Notes: a model not told the origin generated them from the sequence alone. A stretch of 64,000 nt of DNA from Phycisphaerales bacterium (GCA_007693785.1 RECY01000024.1:1-64000); one strand, 5' to 3'; positions 54,393-63,785 are shown, counted from the stretch's first letter. Numbers and translations: made by a program.

Positions 54393-56096
54393 GTGGGCGA
54401 GATCGGGTTTATCCGCGACATCGGTGTGATGATCGTCAGCGCCGCCGTGCTGGTGCTGCTGGCGCGCCTGATCAAGATGCCCTCGATCGTCGCGTACATC
54501 CTCGCGGGGCTGGTGATCGGTCCGGTGCTGGGGATGCTGACGCTCACGACCTACGACCCCGATGTTCCGGACCGGGCTCTGGACGTCATCACCGGGCTTG
54601 GCATCGTCTTGCTGATGTTCTTGGTCGGGCTCGAGCTCAGTTTTGACAAGATCCGCGACGTCGGGAAGGTCGCGGTGCTGCTCGGCATCGCTCAGATCGC
54701 GTTTATCGGTGTCGGTTCGATCGCGGCGGCGCTCGCGCTGGGTTTCGCGTTCATCCCGGCGATGTTCATCGCCACGGCGCTCACCAACAGCAGCACAGTC
54801 CTCGTGGTCAAGCTGCTTGAGCAGAAGCGAGAGACAAGCCTCACCTATGCGCACATCGTCATCGGTCTAAACCTGATCAAGGACGTGGCGTTGATCATTG
54901 TGCTCACGCTTCTCGGCGGCCTCGGCATGGTGGGCTCGGATGAGCTGGGCGGGGTGGCGTTGCAGCTCCTGGGCTCAATGCTTGGGCTCGGTTTGCTCGT
55001 GGTGGTCGCGGGCCTCTGCGCCCGCTTTCTGCTGGCGAGGGCGTTTCACTGGGCGATGAACGCACCGCGCCTGCTGTTTGTCTGGAGCTTGACCTGGTGT
55101 TTCATGCTCGCGGTCGCGGCCGACAAGCTCGGGCTCTCGCCCGCGATCGGGGCGTTTCTGGCGGGGATCAGCCTCGCGCAGCTCTCGATGGCGAACGACA
55201 TCCGCCGGCGCGTGCATCCCCTGATGAACTTTTTTCTCGCGATCTTCTTCGTTGCGATCGGGGCCCAGATGGAGCTGGGGGCGACCCTCTCGCTGTGGCC
55301 CTCGGTGCTGGTGTTCGGCGCGTTTATCGTCATCGTGGTACCGATATTTACCGCCTGGCTCACGGCTCGAATGGGCTACGGACACCGCTCATCGTTCATG
55401 GTCGGGTCGTCGATGGGACAGATCAGCGAGCTCTCCTTCGTCTTCGCCGCGGTGGGGGTGATGTCGCAGCTGATCGAGATCGAGGTGCTCAGCCTGATCA
55501 CGATGCTCGGGCTGCTGACCATCGCCATCTCGTCGTACGTCATCATGTACAACGGGTGGATCTACGAAGCCCTGCAAAAGCGCGGCTGGCTCCGGTGGCT
55601 GAAGGGCGGCGCGGAGTCCGACCGCGTGGAGCCGGGACTCAAGGGGCACATCGTCGTCGTCGGTATGAATCCGCTCGGGCAGAAGATCGCACGCGACCTG
55701 CACAAACGTGGCGAGACGGTCCTCGCGATCGACACGGACCAGCGCAAGCTCGCCGGCTTGCCCTGCCGGACCATGGTGGGGCACGTGGACACGCTCTCGG
55801 TGCTCGAAGAGGCCTTCCTGCCGGACGCGAAATTCGCGATCACCGCGCTCAAGATCGAGGAGACCAACAATCTCTTCGTCTACCGGTGCAAGCAGTTCGG
55901 CGTGCCCGTCGCGGCCCACGCCTTCGACGGCTCGGTCGCACGCGAGCTCCGCCGACTGGGGGCCGACCTGCTCATCGAATCCCGAACGCAGGCCTATCGA
56001 CAGATCCGTGAACGCCTCGACGACGCGCTCGCGATGGCGAACCTGCGCCCCGCGCCCGCCGGGCCGGCGAAGCTCACGGGGGACGGGGCGTCGTGA
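54393..56096 (+). CDS. Kef-type cation:proton antiporter 1 with RCK domain
   Basis: CPA2-family antiporter, 567 residues from GTG 54393 (GGAGG four bases upstream). Twelve or so helices: LIKMPSIVAYILAGLVIGPV, VGLELSFDKIRDVG, ALTNSSTVLVVKLLEQKRET and LSPAIGAFLAGISLAQ. C-terminal Rossmann TrkA-N/RCK domain from about 425 (GHIVVVGMNPLGQKIARDLH, AIDTDQRKLAGLPCRTMVGH). Probably exchanges K+ or Na+ for protons under nucleotide control. Overlaps the next antiporter by four bases (GTGA). Confidence 0.9.
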   Translation: MGEIGFIRDIGVMIVSAAVLVLLARLIKMPSIVAYILAGLVIGPVLGMLTLTTYDPDVPDRALDVITGLGIVLLMFLVGLELSFDKIRDVGKVAVLLGIAQIAFIGVGSIAAALALGFAFIPAMFIATALTNSSTVLVVKLLEQKRETSLTYAHIVIGLNLIKDVALIIVLTLLGGLGMVGSDELGGVALQLLGSMLGLGLLVVVAGLCARFLLARAFHWAMNAPRLLFVWSLTWCFMLAVAADKLGLSPAIGAFLAGISLAQLSMANDIRRRVHPLMNFFLAIFFVAIGAQMELGATLSLWPSVLVFGAFIVIVVPIFTAWLTARMGYGHRSSFMVGSSMGQISELSFVFAAVGVMSQLIEIEVLSLITMLGLLTIAISSYVIMYNGWIYEALQKRGWLRWLKGGAESDRVEPGLKGHIVVVGMNPLGQKIARDLHKRGETVLAIDTDQRKLAGLPCRTMVGHVDTLSVLEEAFLPDAKFAITALKIEETNNLFVYRCKQFGVPVAAHAFDGSVARELRRLGADLLIESRTQAYRQIRERLDDALAMANLRPAPAGPAKLTGDGAS

Positions 56097-57679
56097 CGGC
56101 GATCCTCACCATCCTGCTCGCGGCCACGGTCGGCATGACCCTCGCCAAGTGGCTGCGACTGCCCGTCGTCCCGCTGCTGGTCGTCGCGGGCGTCGGCCTG
56201 AGCCTGACCGGGCTCTCGCCCGACGCCGAGTTCCTGAACGACGCCCTGATCCTCGGGCTCGCGTTCCTCGTCTTCGTCGCCGGCACGGAGCTGAACCCCG
56301 CCCGCGCGGGGCGACAGCGCCGACCGGCGATGATCGTCGGCACGGTGCAGTTCCTCGCGATGGCGGGGCTGGGGGCGATGGCGGCGGTCTGGCTCGGGCT
56401 GAGCTGGCAGGCCGCGTTGTACGTCGGGCTCGCGATGACGGCCAGCTCGACGCTCGTCGTGGTCACCATCCTCCGCCAGCGTCAGCAGTTTTTTGAGCCG
56501 TTCGGACGCCTCGTGCTCGGCGTGCTGCTGCTGCAGGACCTGCTCGTGATCATCGCGATCGGTGGGCTCTCCGGGCTCGACGACGGGGCCGCGGGCGTGC
56601 TCTACGGGCTCGGCGCGACGGTCGTGCTGATCATCCTCGCGTGGAGCGTGTCCAAGTGGGTCGCGCCCTGGGCGATCGGGCGGCTCAACCTCGACGAAGA
56701 AAGCCTCCTGCTCACGGCGCTCGCGATCCTTTTCGCCTTCATCGGGCTCTCGTTCTGGATGGGGCTGCCGCTGGTCGTGGGCGCGCTGCTCGCGGGGATC
56801 GCGCTCTCGGGCTTCCCGGTCCAGGGACTGGTGCGCGGGCAGGTCAGCTCGCTGGCGGATTTCTTCCTCGCGGTTTTCTTCGTGACGCTCGGGGCGTTGC
56901 TGGTGTGGCCGAGCGTGCGCGAGCTGGCGGTCGCGGCCGGGCTGACGGTGCTGGTGCTGGTGGTGACGCCGCCGCTGGTGGCGTGGACGTCACGCCGGAT
57001 CGGGCTTTCGAGCCGCGTCGGCGTGGAGAGCGGGCTCTTCCTCGCCCAGTGCAGCGAGTTCTCGCTGGTGGTGGCGTTGCTGGGGCTGAGCCAGGGGCAC
57101 CTGACTTCTGAGGTGTTCAACCTGATCGCGATCGTGACGGTGGTGACAATGATCCTGACGCCCTTCGTCGCGACGGACCGTCACGCCTGGTTCCTCATGC
57201 GTCTGCGCCCCGGCGGGGCCGGGCTCGGGGGGGAGGCGCCGAACGAGGGGCACGTGCTCATGCTCGGGTGCGGGCGCCTCGGGGAGCGTCTGATCACCGA
57301 ACTCGGCGAACGCGGCGAGCGCGTGCTGGTCGTGGATGACGACCAGGCGGTCGTGGATCGCCTCCGCGCGGCCGGGGTGCGGGTGGTCCGCGGCGACGGT
57401 GCCGACATGGAAGTCCTCGAAGCGGTGGGAGCGCGGTCGGCGAAAGCGATCATCTCGACGATGCGCCGCATCGAGGACCACGAGCGCGTGCTGCACCACG
57501 TCTGGGAGGCGGGGGTGCCGGTGCTGACGCGTCTGTTCAGCCCGGCGGACGCGGAGCGACTGGCGGTGCTCGGGGCGGTGCCCGTGATCGAGGCCGACGT
57601 CGCGGCCGATCAGGCGGTCGCGTGGTTCGACGAACGCTTCCGAAGCAGGGCCGAGCGAGCAGCCGCTTCCTCGGGGTAA
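56093..57679 (+). CDS. Kef-type cation:proton antiporter 2 with RCK domain
   Basis: Second CPA2-type antiporter, 528 residues from GTG 56093. Helices with LRLPVVPLLVVAGVGLSLTG, TASSTLVVVTILRQRQQFFE and VVGALLAGIALSGFPVQGLV; TrkA-N domain from about 380 (VLMLGCGRLGERLITELGER, VVDDDQAVVDRLRAAGVRVV). It differs enough from its neighbour to suggest a distinct half of a two-subunit system or different ion preference. Translationally coupled to copy 1. Confidence 0.88.
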   Translation: MTAILTILLAATVGMTLAKWLRLPVVPLLVVAGVGLSLTGLSPDAEFLNDALILGLAFLVFVAGTELNPARAGRQRRPAMIVGTVQFLAMAGLGAMAAVWLGLSWQAALYVGLAMTASSTLVVVTILRQRQQFFEPFGRLVLGVLLLQDLLVIIAIGGLSGLDDGAAGVLYGLGATVVLIILAWSVSKWVAPWAIGRLNLDEESLLLTALAILFAFIGLSFWMGLPLVVGALLAGIALSGFPVQGLVRGQVSSLADFFLAVFFVTLGALLVWPSVRELAVAAGLTVLVLVVTPPLVAWTSRRIGLSSRVGVESGLFLAQCSEFSLVVALLGLSQGHLTSEVFNLIAIVTVVTMILTPFVATDRHAWFLMRLRPGGAGLGGEAPNEGHVLMLGCGRLGERLITELGERGERVLVVDDDQAVVDRLRAAGVRVVRGDGADMEVLEAVGARSAKAIISTMRRIEDHERVLHHVWEAGVPVLTRLFSPADAERLAVLGAVPVIEADVAADQAVAWFDERFRSRAERAAASSG

Positions 57680-57807
57680 TCGAGGGCGATCAGGCCGAAG
57701 CCCGGGACGAGGCGGGCACACGCTCGTCGGGCGGCGCTCAAGGGGGAGCCGAGGGCGAGCCCGCGGGACACCGGCTCGGGCTGCGGGGTGTACGATGGAT
57801 CGCCCCG

Positions 57808-58509
57808 ATGTTTGAAGCCGCACGAACCATCCTGATCGACGGCGGCTGGGTGATGGGGCTCCTCCTCGCGCTCAGCCTGCTCGCGGGGGCGCTGGTCGTG
57901 GAGCGGTGCTGGTTCTGGTTCCAGAACGACCGGGCCCGGGCCCGAGCGCGGGTCGATGAGGTGTTGGACCGCGTCCGCGACCACGAGTTCCGGTCCGCCC
58001 GGGAGCTCGCGTCTCGCGGGAACGACGTCGCATTGGTGTTCGCGCGGGAGATGCTCACTCGCTCGTCGCGTCTCGCGGGGCCCGGCGCGAGCGAGAACGC
58101 CGCCCACGAGTTGCTCGAGCGGGCCCGCCCCGCTTTTGAGCGTTTCGCACCGACGCTCTCCACGATCATCACCGCCGCGCCGATGCTCGGGATCCTCGGC
58201 ACCGTTGTCGGGATCATCGCCAGCTTCCGCCTGCTCGGCGGGAGCGGGCCGATCGACGACCCGACCGCCGTCGCCGGCGGCATCGCGACCGCCCTCTACA
58301 CGACCGCCTTCGGGCTGGTCATCGCCCTCGGCACGCTCTTTCCGTACGCGATCTTCCGCGCCAGGGCCGACCGGCTCATCGGGCGGTTGGAAACGATCGC
58401 CGCTCTGGTCATCGAGCACGACGACCAGACCGGGCAGGGCGAGGCTTCGGGTGTGGGGGCTGGCGGGCCGGAGCGATCAGGCGGCGTCGCTCAGCCGACG
58501 GTTTCCTGA
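57808..58509 (+). CDS. MotA/TolQ/ExbB proton-channel family protein
   Basis: 233 residues from ATG 57808. N-terminal membrane segment (WVMGLLLALSLLAGALVVER), a cytoplasmic loop, then the conserved pair of helices: STIITAAPMLGILGTVVGII and AVAGGIATALYTTAFGLVIA. AAPMLGILGTVVG is the family signature. These proteins form proton-driven motors with ExbD/TolR or MotB partners, but no partner gene is adjacent. Its 3' end overlaps the convergent PTS gene by 19 bases. Confidence 0.9.
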   Translation: MFEAARTILIDGGWVMGLLLALSLLAGALVVERCWFWFQNDRARARARVDEVLDRVRDHEFRSARELASRGNDVALVFAREMLTRSSRLAGPGASENAAHELLERARPAFERFAPTLSTIITAAPMLGILGTVVGIIASFRLLGGSGPIDDPTAVAGGIATALYTTAFGLVIALGTLFPYAIFRARADRLIGRLETIAALVIEHDDQTGQGEASGVGAGGPERSGGVAQPTVS

Positions 58510-58952
58510 GCCTTGAGCAGTTGGTAGATCTGCTCGGGCGACTCGGCCGCGTAGATCTCTTCGCGGAAGGCTTCCATCGTCATCAGGCGGCTGATCCGCG
58601 CGAGCGCCTGGATGTGGTCGCTGGTCCGGTCCGGCGGGCTCGCGAGCAGCACCACGAGGCGGACGGGCTGCCCGTCGATCGCCTGGAAGTCCATCGGCTC
58701 GCCCGGACGCCCGATCGCCATCGCCAGGTCGGTCATCCCGGCGCACTTGCCGTGCGGGATCGCCAGCCCGTGCCCGATGCCGGTCGTTCGCGTCTGCTCG
58801 CGCGTCCAGACCGCTTCCTTCAGGCTGTCGGTCTCAGTGACCTTGCCGGCCTGACCCAGCAGATCCACCAGCTCGCCGATCACCCCCTGCTTGTCAGAGG
58901 CTTGCAAAGGCGAGCGCACACAGTCCGGCGTGATGATGTCCAGCAAGTTCAT
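58491..58952 (-). CDS. PTS EIIA (fructose/nitrogen type) protein
   Basis: Phosphocarrier domain PTS-EIIA-2, 153 residues. Phospho-acceptor His in GIGHGLAIPHGK (about residue 67); LLDIITPDCVRSPLQASDKQ at the start and VVLLASPPDRTSDHIQALAR further on are typical. Stand-alone EIIA of this type usually has a regulatory role (PtsN-like) rather than sugar uptake. No other PTS component is nearby. Confidence 0.9.
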   Translation of the reverse strand: MNLLDIITPDCVRSPLQASDKQGVIGELVDLLGQAGKVTETDSLKEAVWTREQTRTTGIGHGLAIPHGKCAGMTDLAMAIGRPGEPMDFQAIDGQPVRLVVLLASPPDRTSDHIQALARISRLMTMEAFREEIYAAESPEQIYQLLKAQETVG

Positions 58953-59089
58953 CGAGGCGTCCCGCTCCTAAAGAAGCCGATGCTGACCCGCCCGAACGGC
59001 CGCGGGGGTGACGGGGAACCACGTCGCGGGGTGGAGTGTAGGCTCCCGTCCCGCAGCACTCCGCTGCGGGCCCTCACCTAGGGGTGGCA

Positions 59090-60529
59090 TCAGGCCCAAC
59101 GCAGGAGCACGCTATAGGCACCGTCCCGCCACGCCGAGGGCGGTTCCGCGCCCCCGCCCGCCGGCATCGCCGATCTCGCCCGTTCGATCCGGAACCGGTG
59201 CCACTGCGCCGCCCACGCCGCGATCTGCTCGTTCTCCTCCGGCTCCAGGCTGCACGTCGCGTAAAGAATCGCGCCCCCGCTGGCCAGCAACGGGATTGCG
59301 TCGGCCACGATCTGCCGCTGCTGATCCGCCAGACGCTCGATCCGGCTCGGCCCGCACCGGTACGCCGCCTCCACGCGGCGCGCCAGCACGCCCGTGTTCG
59401 AGCACGGCACGTCCAGCAGGATCAGGTCCGCCCGCCCCAGGGCCAACTCCCGCACACGCTCGATCGGGGCGACCGTCACCCGCGCGTCGCCCGCGAACAC
59501 GCCCGCGAGTATTGGCAGCTTCGACGCGTCCGCGTCCGTCGCGAGGATCTCCGCCTCCGGGAACGTTGCCCGGAGCTGTCGCGTCTTGGTCCCCAGCCCG
59601 GCGCACATATCGAGCACAACCCCCGGGCGAAGGTCCCGGACGTTCTCGACCGCGCCGGAACTTGAAACGTCCTGCACCCACAGGTCGTCCCGCGAGCCGA
59701 GCAAGGCGCGCAGCTCGGCGTGCGAACCCGTGAACACCCGGTGCGACGCCGACTCGTGCGCCTCCAGCCCCGTGGGGAGCGGCTCGCCCGCGTGCGCGAC
59801 GCAGACCACCGTCGGCGGGCTCGACAGCGTCTGCAACGCCAAACGCCGGACCTCGTCGGTCGGGAGACGTGACGACCACCGCTGCAAAAGCGTCCGCGGC
59901 ACGCTCGCCCCCGCCTCGAGCCGGCCTAACTCGTCCGAAGGCAGCACCGCCTCGCGCAGCGCGAGCGCCCGGGCGTCGCCCAGCGGCAGCGCGTCCCGCG
60001 CCAGATCCCAGGTCTCCCGACGCACGCCCCGCCCCTCGCTGTCCCGCTCGATCAGCTCCGACACGCGACGCAGGACCGCGTTGACCATCCCCCCGGCTTT
60101 CGGACGGATCGCGTGCTTCACCCACTCCACCGCGCTGGTCACCGCGGCGTGCGGGGGGACGCGGTCCATGTAGAGCAGCTGAGCCGCCCCCATGAGCAGA
60201 GCCGCCCGCATCCGCGGCTCCAGGTTCCGCACCGGCTGGCTCGTGTACATCCCGAGCACCGTCTCCAGCGTCAGCCAGTGGCGCAGAGAGAGATCGACAA
60301 TCGCGTGGGCCAACGCCGCCTCGCGGGGCTCCAGCCCGTCGGTCGGCACCGTTTCAGGCGCCAGATCCGGGAAACGCTTGGCGTGGAGCGTCAGCACGCG
60401 GGCGGCGGCGTCCCGCGCGTCGCGAACCGGCGAGGACGCCCCCGGGCCGCGGGGGGCGCTCCGGTTCTTTCGCGCGGGGCGGCTTGCCCCTCCCGGACGC
60501 TCGCCTGAAAATCCTGTACGGTTCGGCAC
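59090..60529 (-). CDS. rsmB: 16S rRNA (cytosine-967-C5)-methyltransferase RsmB
   Basis: SAM-dependent methylation of 16S rRNA C967 (E. coli numbering). 479 residues from GTG 60529. N-terminal NusB-like domain (AALAHAIVDLSLRHWLTLET, ALLMGAAQLLYMDRVPPHAA), then the methyltransferase: VVLDMCAGLGTKTRQL (SAM), LLDVPCSNTGVLARR (motif IV Cys) and LYATCSLEPEENE (motif VI, catalytic Cys). A basic, Pro-rich N-terminal extension of about 35 residues is extra. Divergent from the histidine kinase gene. Confidence 0.93.
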   Translation of the reverse strand: MPNRTGFSGERPGGASRPARKNRSAPRGPGASSPVRDARDAAARVLTLHAKRFPDLAPETVPTDGLEPREAALAHAIVDLSLRHWLTLETVLGMYTSQPVRNLEPRMRAALLMGAAQLLYMDRVPPHAAVTSAVEWVKHAIRPKAGGMVNAVLRRVSELIERDSEGRGVRRETWDLARDALPLGDARALALREAVLPSDELGRLEAGASVPRTLLQRWSSRLPTDEVRRLALQTLSSPPTVVCVAHAGEPLPTGLEAHESASHRVFTGSHAELRALLGSRDDLWVQDVSSSGAVENVRDLRPGVVLDMCAGLGTKTRQLRATFPEAEILATDADASKLPILAGVFAGDARVTVAPIERVRELALGRADLILLDVPCSNTGVLARRVEAAYRCGPSRIERLADQQRQIVADAIPLLASGGAILYATCSLEPEENEQIAAWAAQWHRFRIERARSAMPAGGGAEPPSAWRDGAYSVLLRWA

Positions 60530-60549
60530 AGCCCGGATCGTAGCTGCCC

Positions 60550-62199
60550 ATGCCCATCACACCCACCACCCCCGAGATCCCATCAAACTCGCCCACCCCG
60601 GGCGAGGGGGCGTTGTCCCGCGCCGAGGCACCCCCCGAGCCCCCGCCCGGGCTGCTGGCGCGGATGCGCATCCGCAAGAAGCTGATGCTGCTGCACACGG
60701 TGTTCAGCCTCGGGCTGGCAGTCATCCTGCTTGCCTCGCTGCGCCCGGCGATCACGGAGGTGGTCCGAAGGGCTGAGCGGAGCGAGGCCGACGCGGTCGC
60801 GCGTCTCGCGGCGGCCCTGGTCGCGGCCGACCCCGGGCTCGACGCGGCCGCCGCCGGTCCGATTGCCAGCGCCGATCTCGCGCTTGGCGTGCTCGAACTA
60901 GGCGATTTTCGCCCCGAGATCCAAGACCGTCTCGCGGACAACCCCTCCCGCACACCGGTTCCCATTCCCGCGCAGGCGTTCGGGGGTTCGGCCGCGGCGG
61001 CCGCCCTCTATGTGCCAGAGGCCGACCGCGTCGTCGTTGCGACCGCACGCATGACCGAGGCCCGCCAGGCGGTCACGCTTCTCTACATCCTGCTCACGGT
61101 CGCGCTCATCGCGGTGTACGGGCTCGTGGCGCTCTCGCTGGAGGTGTTTGTTCTCCCGCGGCATGTCTACGGGCCGATCCGTCGCATGCGTCAGGCCGAC
61201 ATCGCGGTGCAGGAGGGTCGGCGTGAGGCGGAGCTGATCCCGGACTCGGACATCCCGCGGGACGAACTCGGCGAGATCATGCGCAGCCGCAACCAGTCGG
61301 TCCTGGCGATCCGCCAGCAGGAACGCCAACTCGCCGACGCGTTCGACCGGATCGAGATCGCGGCGAACGACCTTCGCCGCAAGAACCACCTGCTCGAGCG
61401 GGCCCGCCAGAACCTCGCCAGCGCCGACCGCCTCGCGAGCCTCGGCATGATGTCCGCCGGCATCGCGCACGAGCTCAACACACCGCTCAGCGTGCTGAAA
61501 GGCTTGGTGGAGAAGCTGCACGACGCGCCGAGCCGGGGCGTGCCCGAGCCCGAAGCGGCGCTGATGCTCCGCGTGGTGCGGCGTTTGGAGCGTCTGAGCG
61601 AGAGCCTGCTCGATTTCGCCCGCGCGCGTCCGCCCTCAACGAGCCCGACGGATCTCCGGGCGGTGGTGGACGAGGCCGTCACGCTGGTGCGGATCGATCG
61701 CGAGGCGTCGTCGTTCGAGTTTCTCAATCGCGTTCCCGAGGGCCTGGTGCTCGATTGCGACGCGGACCGGATCATGCAGGTGCTGGTGAACCTCGTGCGG
61801 AACGCGGTCGATGCACGACGCGGGAGCCATCGGCCCGAGGGCGGGGCGTCGGCGGGGCGGGTGGTGGTGGAGGCCGAGCCCTTGCAGAAGGACGGCTCCC
61901 GCTGGGTCAGTCTGACGGTGACCGACGACGGGCCGGGGATCAACGCCCAGGTGCTGAGCACGCTCTTCGACCCGTTTGTTTCCACGCGTCTGGACAGCCG
62001 GGGCACCGGGCTGGGGCTCGCGGTCGCCGAGGGGATCATCCACGAGCACGGCGGGGTGATCCTGGCGAAAAACCGCCCCGAGCGGGCGGGGGCCGTGTTC
62101 GAGATTCTCCTCCCGAGCGAGGCGGCGTCCAAAGATCCCCCGACGCACGCGCCAGCCGCCCCGGACCCGACCGCCAGCCCAGAGAGGCCCGCACCATGA
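60550..62199 (+). CDS. Membrane sensor histidine kinase
   Basis: 549 residues. Membrane segments at about 39-58 (LMLLHTVFSLGLAVILLASL) and 176-200 (LLYILLTVALIAVYGLVALS) enclose a roughly 115-residue periplasmic sensor. HAMP-like linker (RMRQADIAVQEGRREAELIP), dimerisation box GMMSAGIAHELNTPLSVLKG with His near residue 306, and ATPase boxes LVNLVRNAVDAR (N), TDDGPGI (G1) and GTGLGLAVAEG (G2). It resembles NtrB/ZraS-type kinases. Stop overlaps the regulator's ATG by four bases. Confidence 0.93.
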   Translation: MPITPTTPEIPSNSPTPGEGALSRAEAPPEPPPGLLARMRIRKKLMLLHTVFSLGLAVILLASLRPAITEVVRRAERSEADAVARLAAALVAADPGLDAAAAGPIASADLALGVLELGDFRPEIQDRLADNPSRTPVPIPAQAFGGSAAAAALYVPEADRVVVATARMTEARQAVTLLYILLTVALIAVYGLVALSLEVFVLPRHVYGPIRRMRQADIAVQEGRREAELIPDSDIPRDELGEIMRSRNQSVLAIRQQERQLADAFDRIEIAANDLRRKNHLLERARQNLASADRLASLGMMSAGIAHELNTPLSVLKGLVEKLHDAPSRGVPEPEAALMLRVVRRLERLSESLLDFARARPPSTSPTDLRAVVDEAVTLVRIDREASSFEFLNRVPEGLVLDCDADRIMQVLVNLVRNAVDARRGSHRPEGGASAGRVVVEAEPLQKDGSRWVSLTVTDDGPGINAQVLSTLFDPFVSTRLDSRGTGLGLAVAEGIIHEHGGVILAKNRPERAGAVFEILLPSEAASKDPPTHAPAAPDPTASPERPAP

Positions 62200-62837
62200 C
62201 CGAGCCGCACGTCACCGACCCGGTCCATGCCGAGCCCGCGGCTCTGTCGATCGTCGCCCTGGATGACGACGCGGACTTTCGCGAGTACATCGGCGCGATG
62301 CTCACGGGGGAAGGGCACGACGTGCGCACGGTCGCGACGCCGGGCGAGTTTTTCGCTGCGTGTGAGAGCCGCCTGCCGGACGTCGCGTTGCTGGATATGA
62401 AGATGGGCGAGCACTCGGGCGAGCAGGTTCTCAGCGAGATCCGTTGCCGGTGGCAGACGCTGTGCGTGATCGTCGTCACCGGGTACCCGTCGCTGGAATC
62501 GATGCGCCAGACGTTCAAGGCCGACGTGTACGACTATCTCGCCAAGCCGTTCAGCATCGAGGAGTTGCGCCGCGTGCTCGTCCAGGCGGCCGAGGCTTTC
62601 GGGCTCGGACAACGCCCGCAGGACCGCCTCCGCGACGAGCTCGGGCGTCAGATCCGTCTCGCCCGCACCGAACGCGGGTGGACGCTCAAAGATCTTTCTG
62701 AAGCGAGTAAAATCTCGGTCAGCCAGCTCAGCTCGATCGAGCGCGGCGCCCACCTGCCGAGCCTGGAATCGCTGCTGCACATCGCTCAGGCGTTGCGGGT
62801 CCGCCCGAGCCTCTGGCTCGACGCCGCGGGGTTCTGA
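62196..62837 (+). CDS. Response regulator with receiver and XRE-type HTH
   Basis: 213 residues, partner of the kinase with which it overlaps. Receiver domain in 15-135: ALDDDADFREYIG (acid pocket), ALLDMKMGEHSG (phospho-Asp about residue 67), IVVTGYPSLESM, YLAKPFSIEEL (Lys). The output is unusual: an XRE/Cro-type HTH in about 148-205 (IRLARTERGWTLKDLSEASK, ISVSQLSSIERGAHLPSLES), instead of the OmpR, NarL or Fis domains normal for such regulators. Confidence 0.92.
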   Translation: MTEPHVTDPVHAEPAALSIVALDDDADFREYIGAMLTGEGHDVRTVATPGEFFAACESRLPDVALLDMKMGEHSGEQVLSEIRCRWQTLCVIVVTGYPSLESMRQTFKADVYDYLAKPFSIEELRRVLVQAAEAFGLGQRPQDRLRDELGRQIRLARTERGWTLKDLSEASKISVSQLSSIERGAHLPSLESLLHIAQALRVRPSLWLDAAGF

Positions 62838-62841
62838 GCGA

Positions 62842-63261
62842 TCAGGCCCCGTTCCGGCGACGGGTCTCGGCCCGCATCCGGTCCAGCGTCACTTTCGAGA
62901 CGTGGTGCTCGATGCCTTCCGCGTCGATCTCGGCCGTCCGCGCGTCCACACCGATCGATCGAAGGAACGCCACGACCGCCTCGTGACGCTCCAGCGACAT
63001 CGACGCTAGCTTCCGCCCCTTCGTGGTCAACGCCACCGGGCCCCGCGGCTCCTGCGTCGCCAGCTTCTGATCCACCAGACGCTGCACCCGGCGCGTCACC
63101 GTCACGTGGCTCACCCCGAACCGTTCCTGCAGATCCCGCACGCGGCAGGCGCCGAGCCGGGTGGCGATCTCCGCGATCGCCTCCACATAGTCCTCGTCGA
63201 CCTCTGATGCGTGGTCGTCCCGCGTGCGCACGTGCCCGGCCTGCTTGATCGATTCGCCCAA
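62842..63261 (-). CDS. DtxR/MntR-family metal-dependent repressor
   Basis: 139 residues if TTG 63261 starts; GTG 63231 would give 129. N-terminal winged helix (DEDYVEAIAEIATRLGACRV, RDLQERFGVSHVTVTRRVQR) and the metal-binding/dimerisation helices with RHEAVVAFLRSIGV, DAEGIEHHVSKVTLDRM. EGIEHHVS supplies the metal ligands (E-x-x-H-H). No SH3 domain, so it is MntR-like. It probably senses Mn or Fe. It lies 16 bases downstream of panD. Confidence 0.87.
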   Translation of the reverse strand: MGESIKQAGHVRTRDDHASEVDEDYVEAIAEIATRLGACRVRDLQERFGVSHVTVTRRVQRLVDQKLATQEPRGPVALTTKGRKLASMSLERHEAVVAFLRSIGVDARTAEIDAEGIEHHVSKVTLDRMRAETRRRNGA

Positions 63262-63277
63262 CGCCCGCGCCCCCGTC

Positions 63278-63652
63278 TCACACGCTCGGCTCGTACCGCA
63301 TCAGCTCCGCGACCGTGTTGTCCTCGTTCATGATCAGCACCTTCGGGCGGTGCTCGCGGTACTCCGCGTCGTCCATCAGCGCAAAGTGCAGGATGATCAG
63401 GCGGTCGCCCGGCTCCACGTGGTGAGCCGCCGCCCCGTTCACCTCGATCTTCTTCGACCCCGGCTCCCCCCGGAAGACATAGGTCTCGAACCGCGCCCCG
63501 CTCCGGCAGTTGGCAACCAAGACCGCGTCGTTGACCCGCAGCCCGATCTGGGCCAGAAAATCCGCGTCGATGGTGATCGAGCCGACGTAATCCGGGCGGG
63601 CGGCGGTCGTCGTCGCCATGTGGATCTTGCTGTGCAGCACTTTGCGCAGCAT
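63278..63652 (-). CDS. panD: Aspartate 1-decarboxylase PanD
   Basis: Makes beta-alanine for pantothenate and CoA. 124 residues from ATG 63652. The self-cleavage site is DYVGSITID (Gly24-Ser25, giving the pyruvoyl group), with KIHMATTT upstream and GARFETYVFRGEPGSKKIEV and NGAAAHHVEPGDRLIILHFA further on; the conserved Tyr is in YVFRG. The C-terminus (VLIMNEDNTVAEL) fits the family. The divergent gene at 63786 is about 130 bases away. Confidence 0.94.
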   Translation of the reverse strand: MLRKVLHSKIHMATTTAARPDYVGSITIDADFLAQIGLRVNDAVLVANCRSGARFETYVFRGEPGSKKIEVNGAAAHHVEPGDRLIILHFALMDDAEYREHRPKVLIMNEDNTVAELMRYEPSV

Positions 63653-63785
63653 CGGGCCTCCAAAACCGGGATCAGGGGGCTGCCGAAAACATGGCAACCT
63701 CGTGTCCCGGAAGGATCGTAGACCGTCTGCGAGCCCCTTTGCTCGGCGTATCCTTGGGGCGGAAGCCGCTGGAAAGGTCTCGCCC

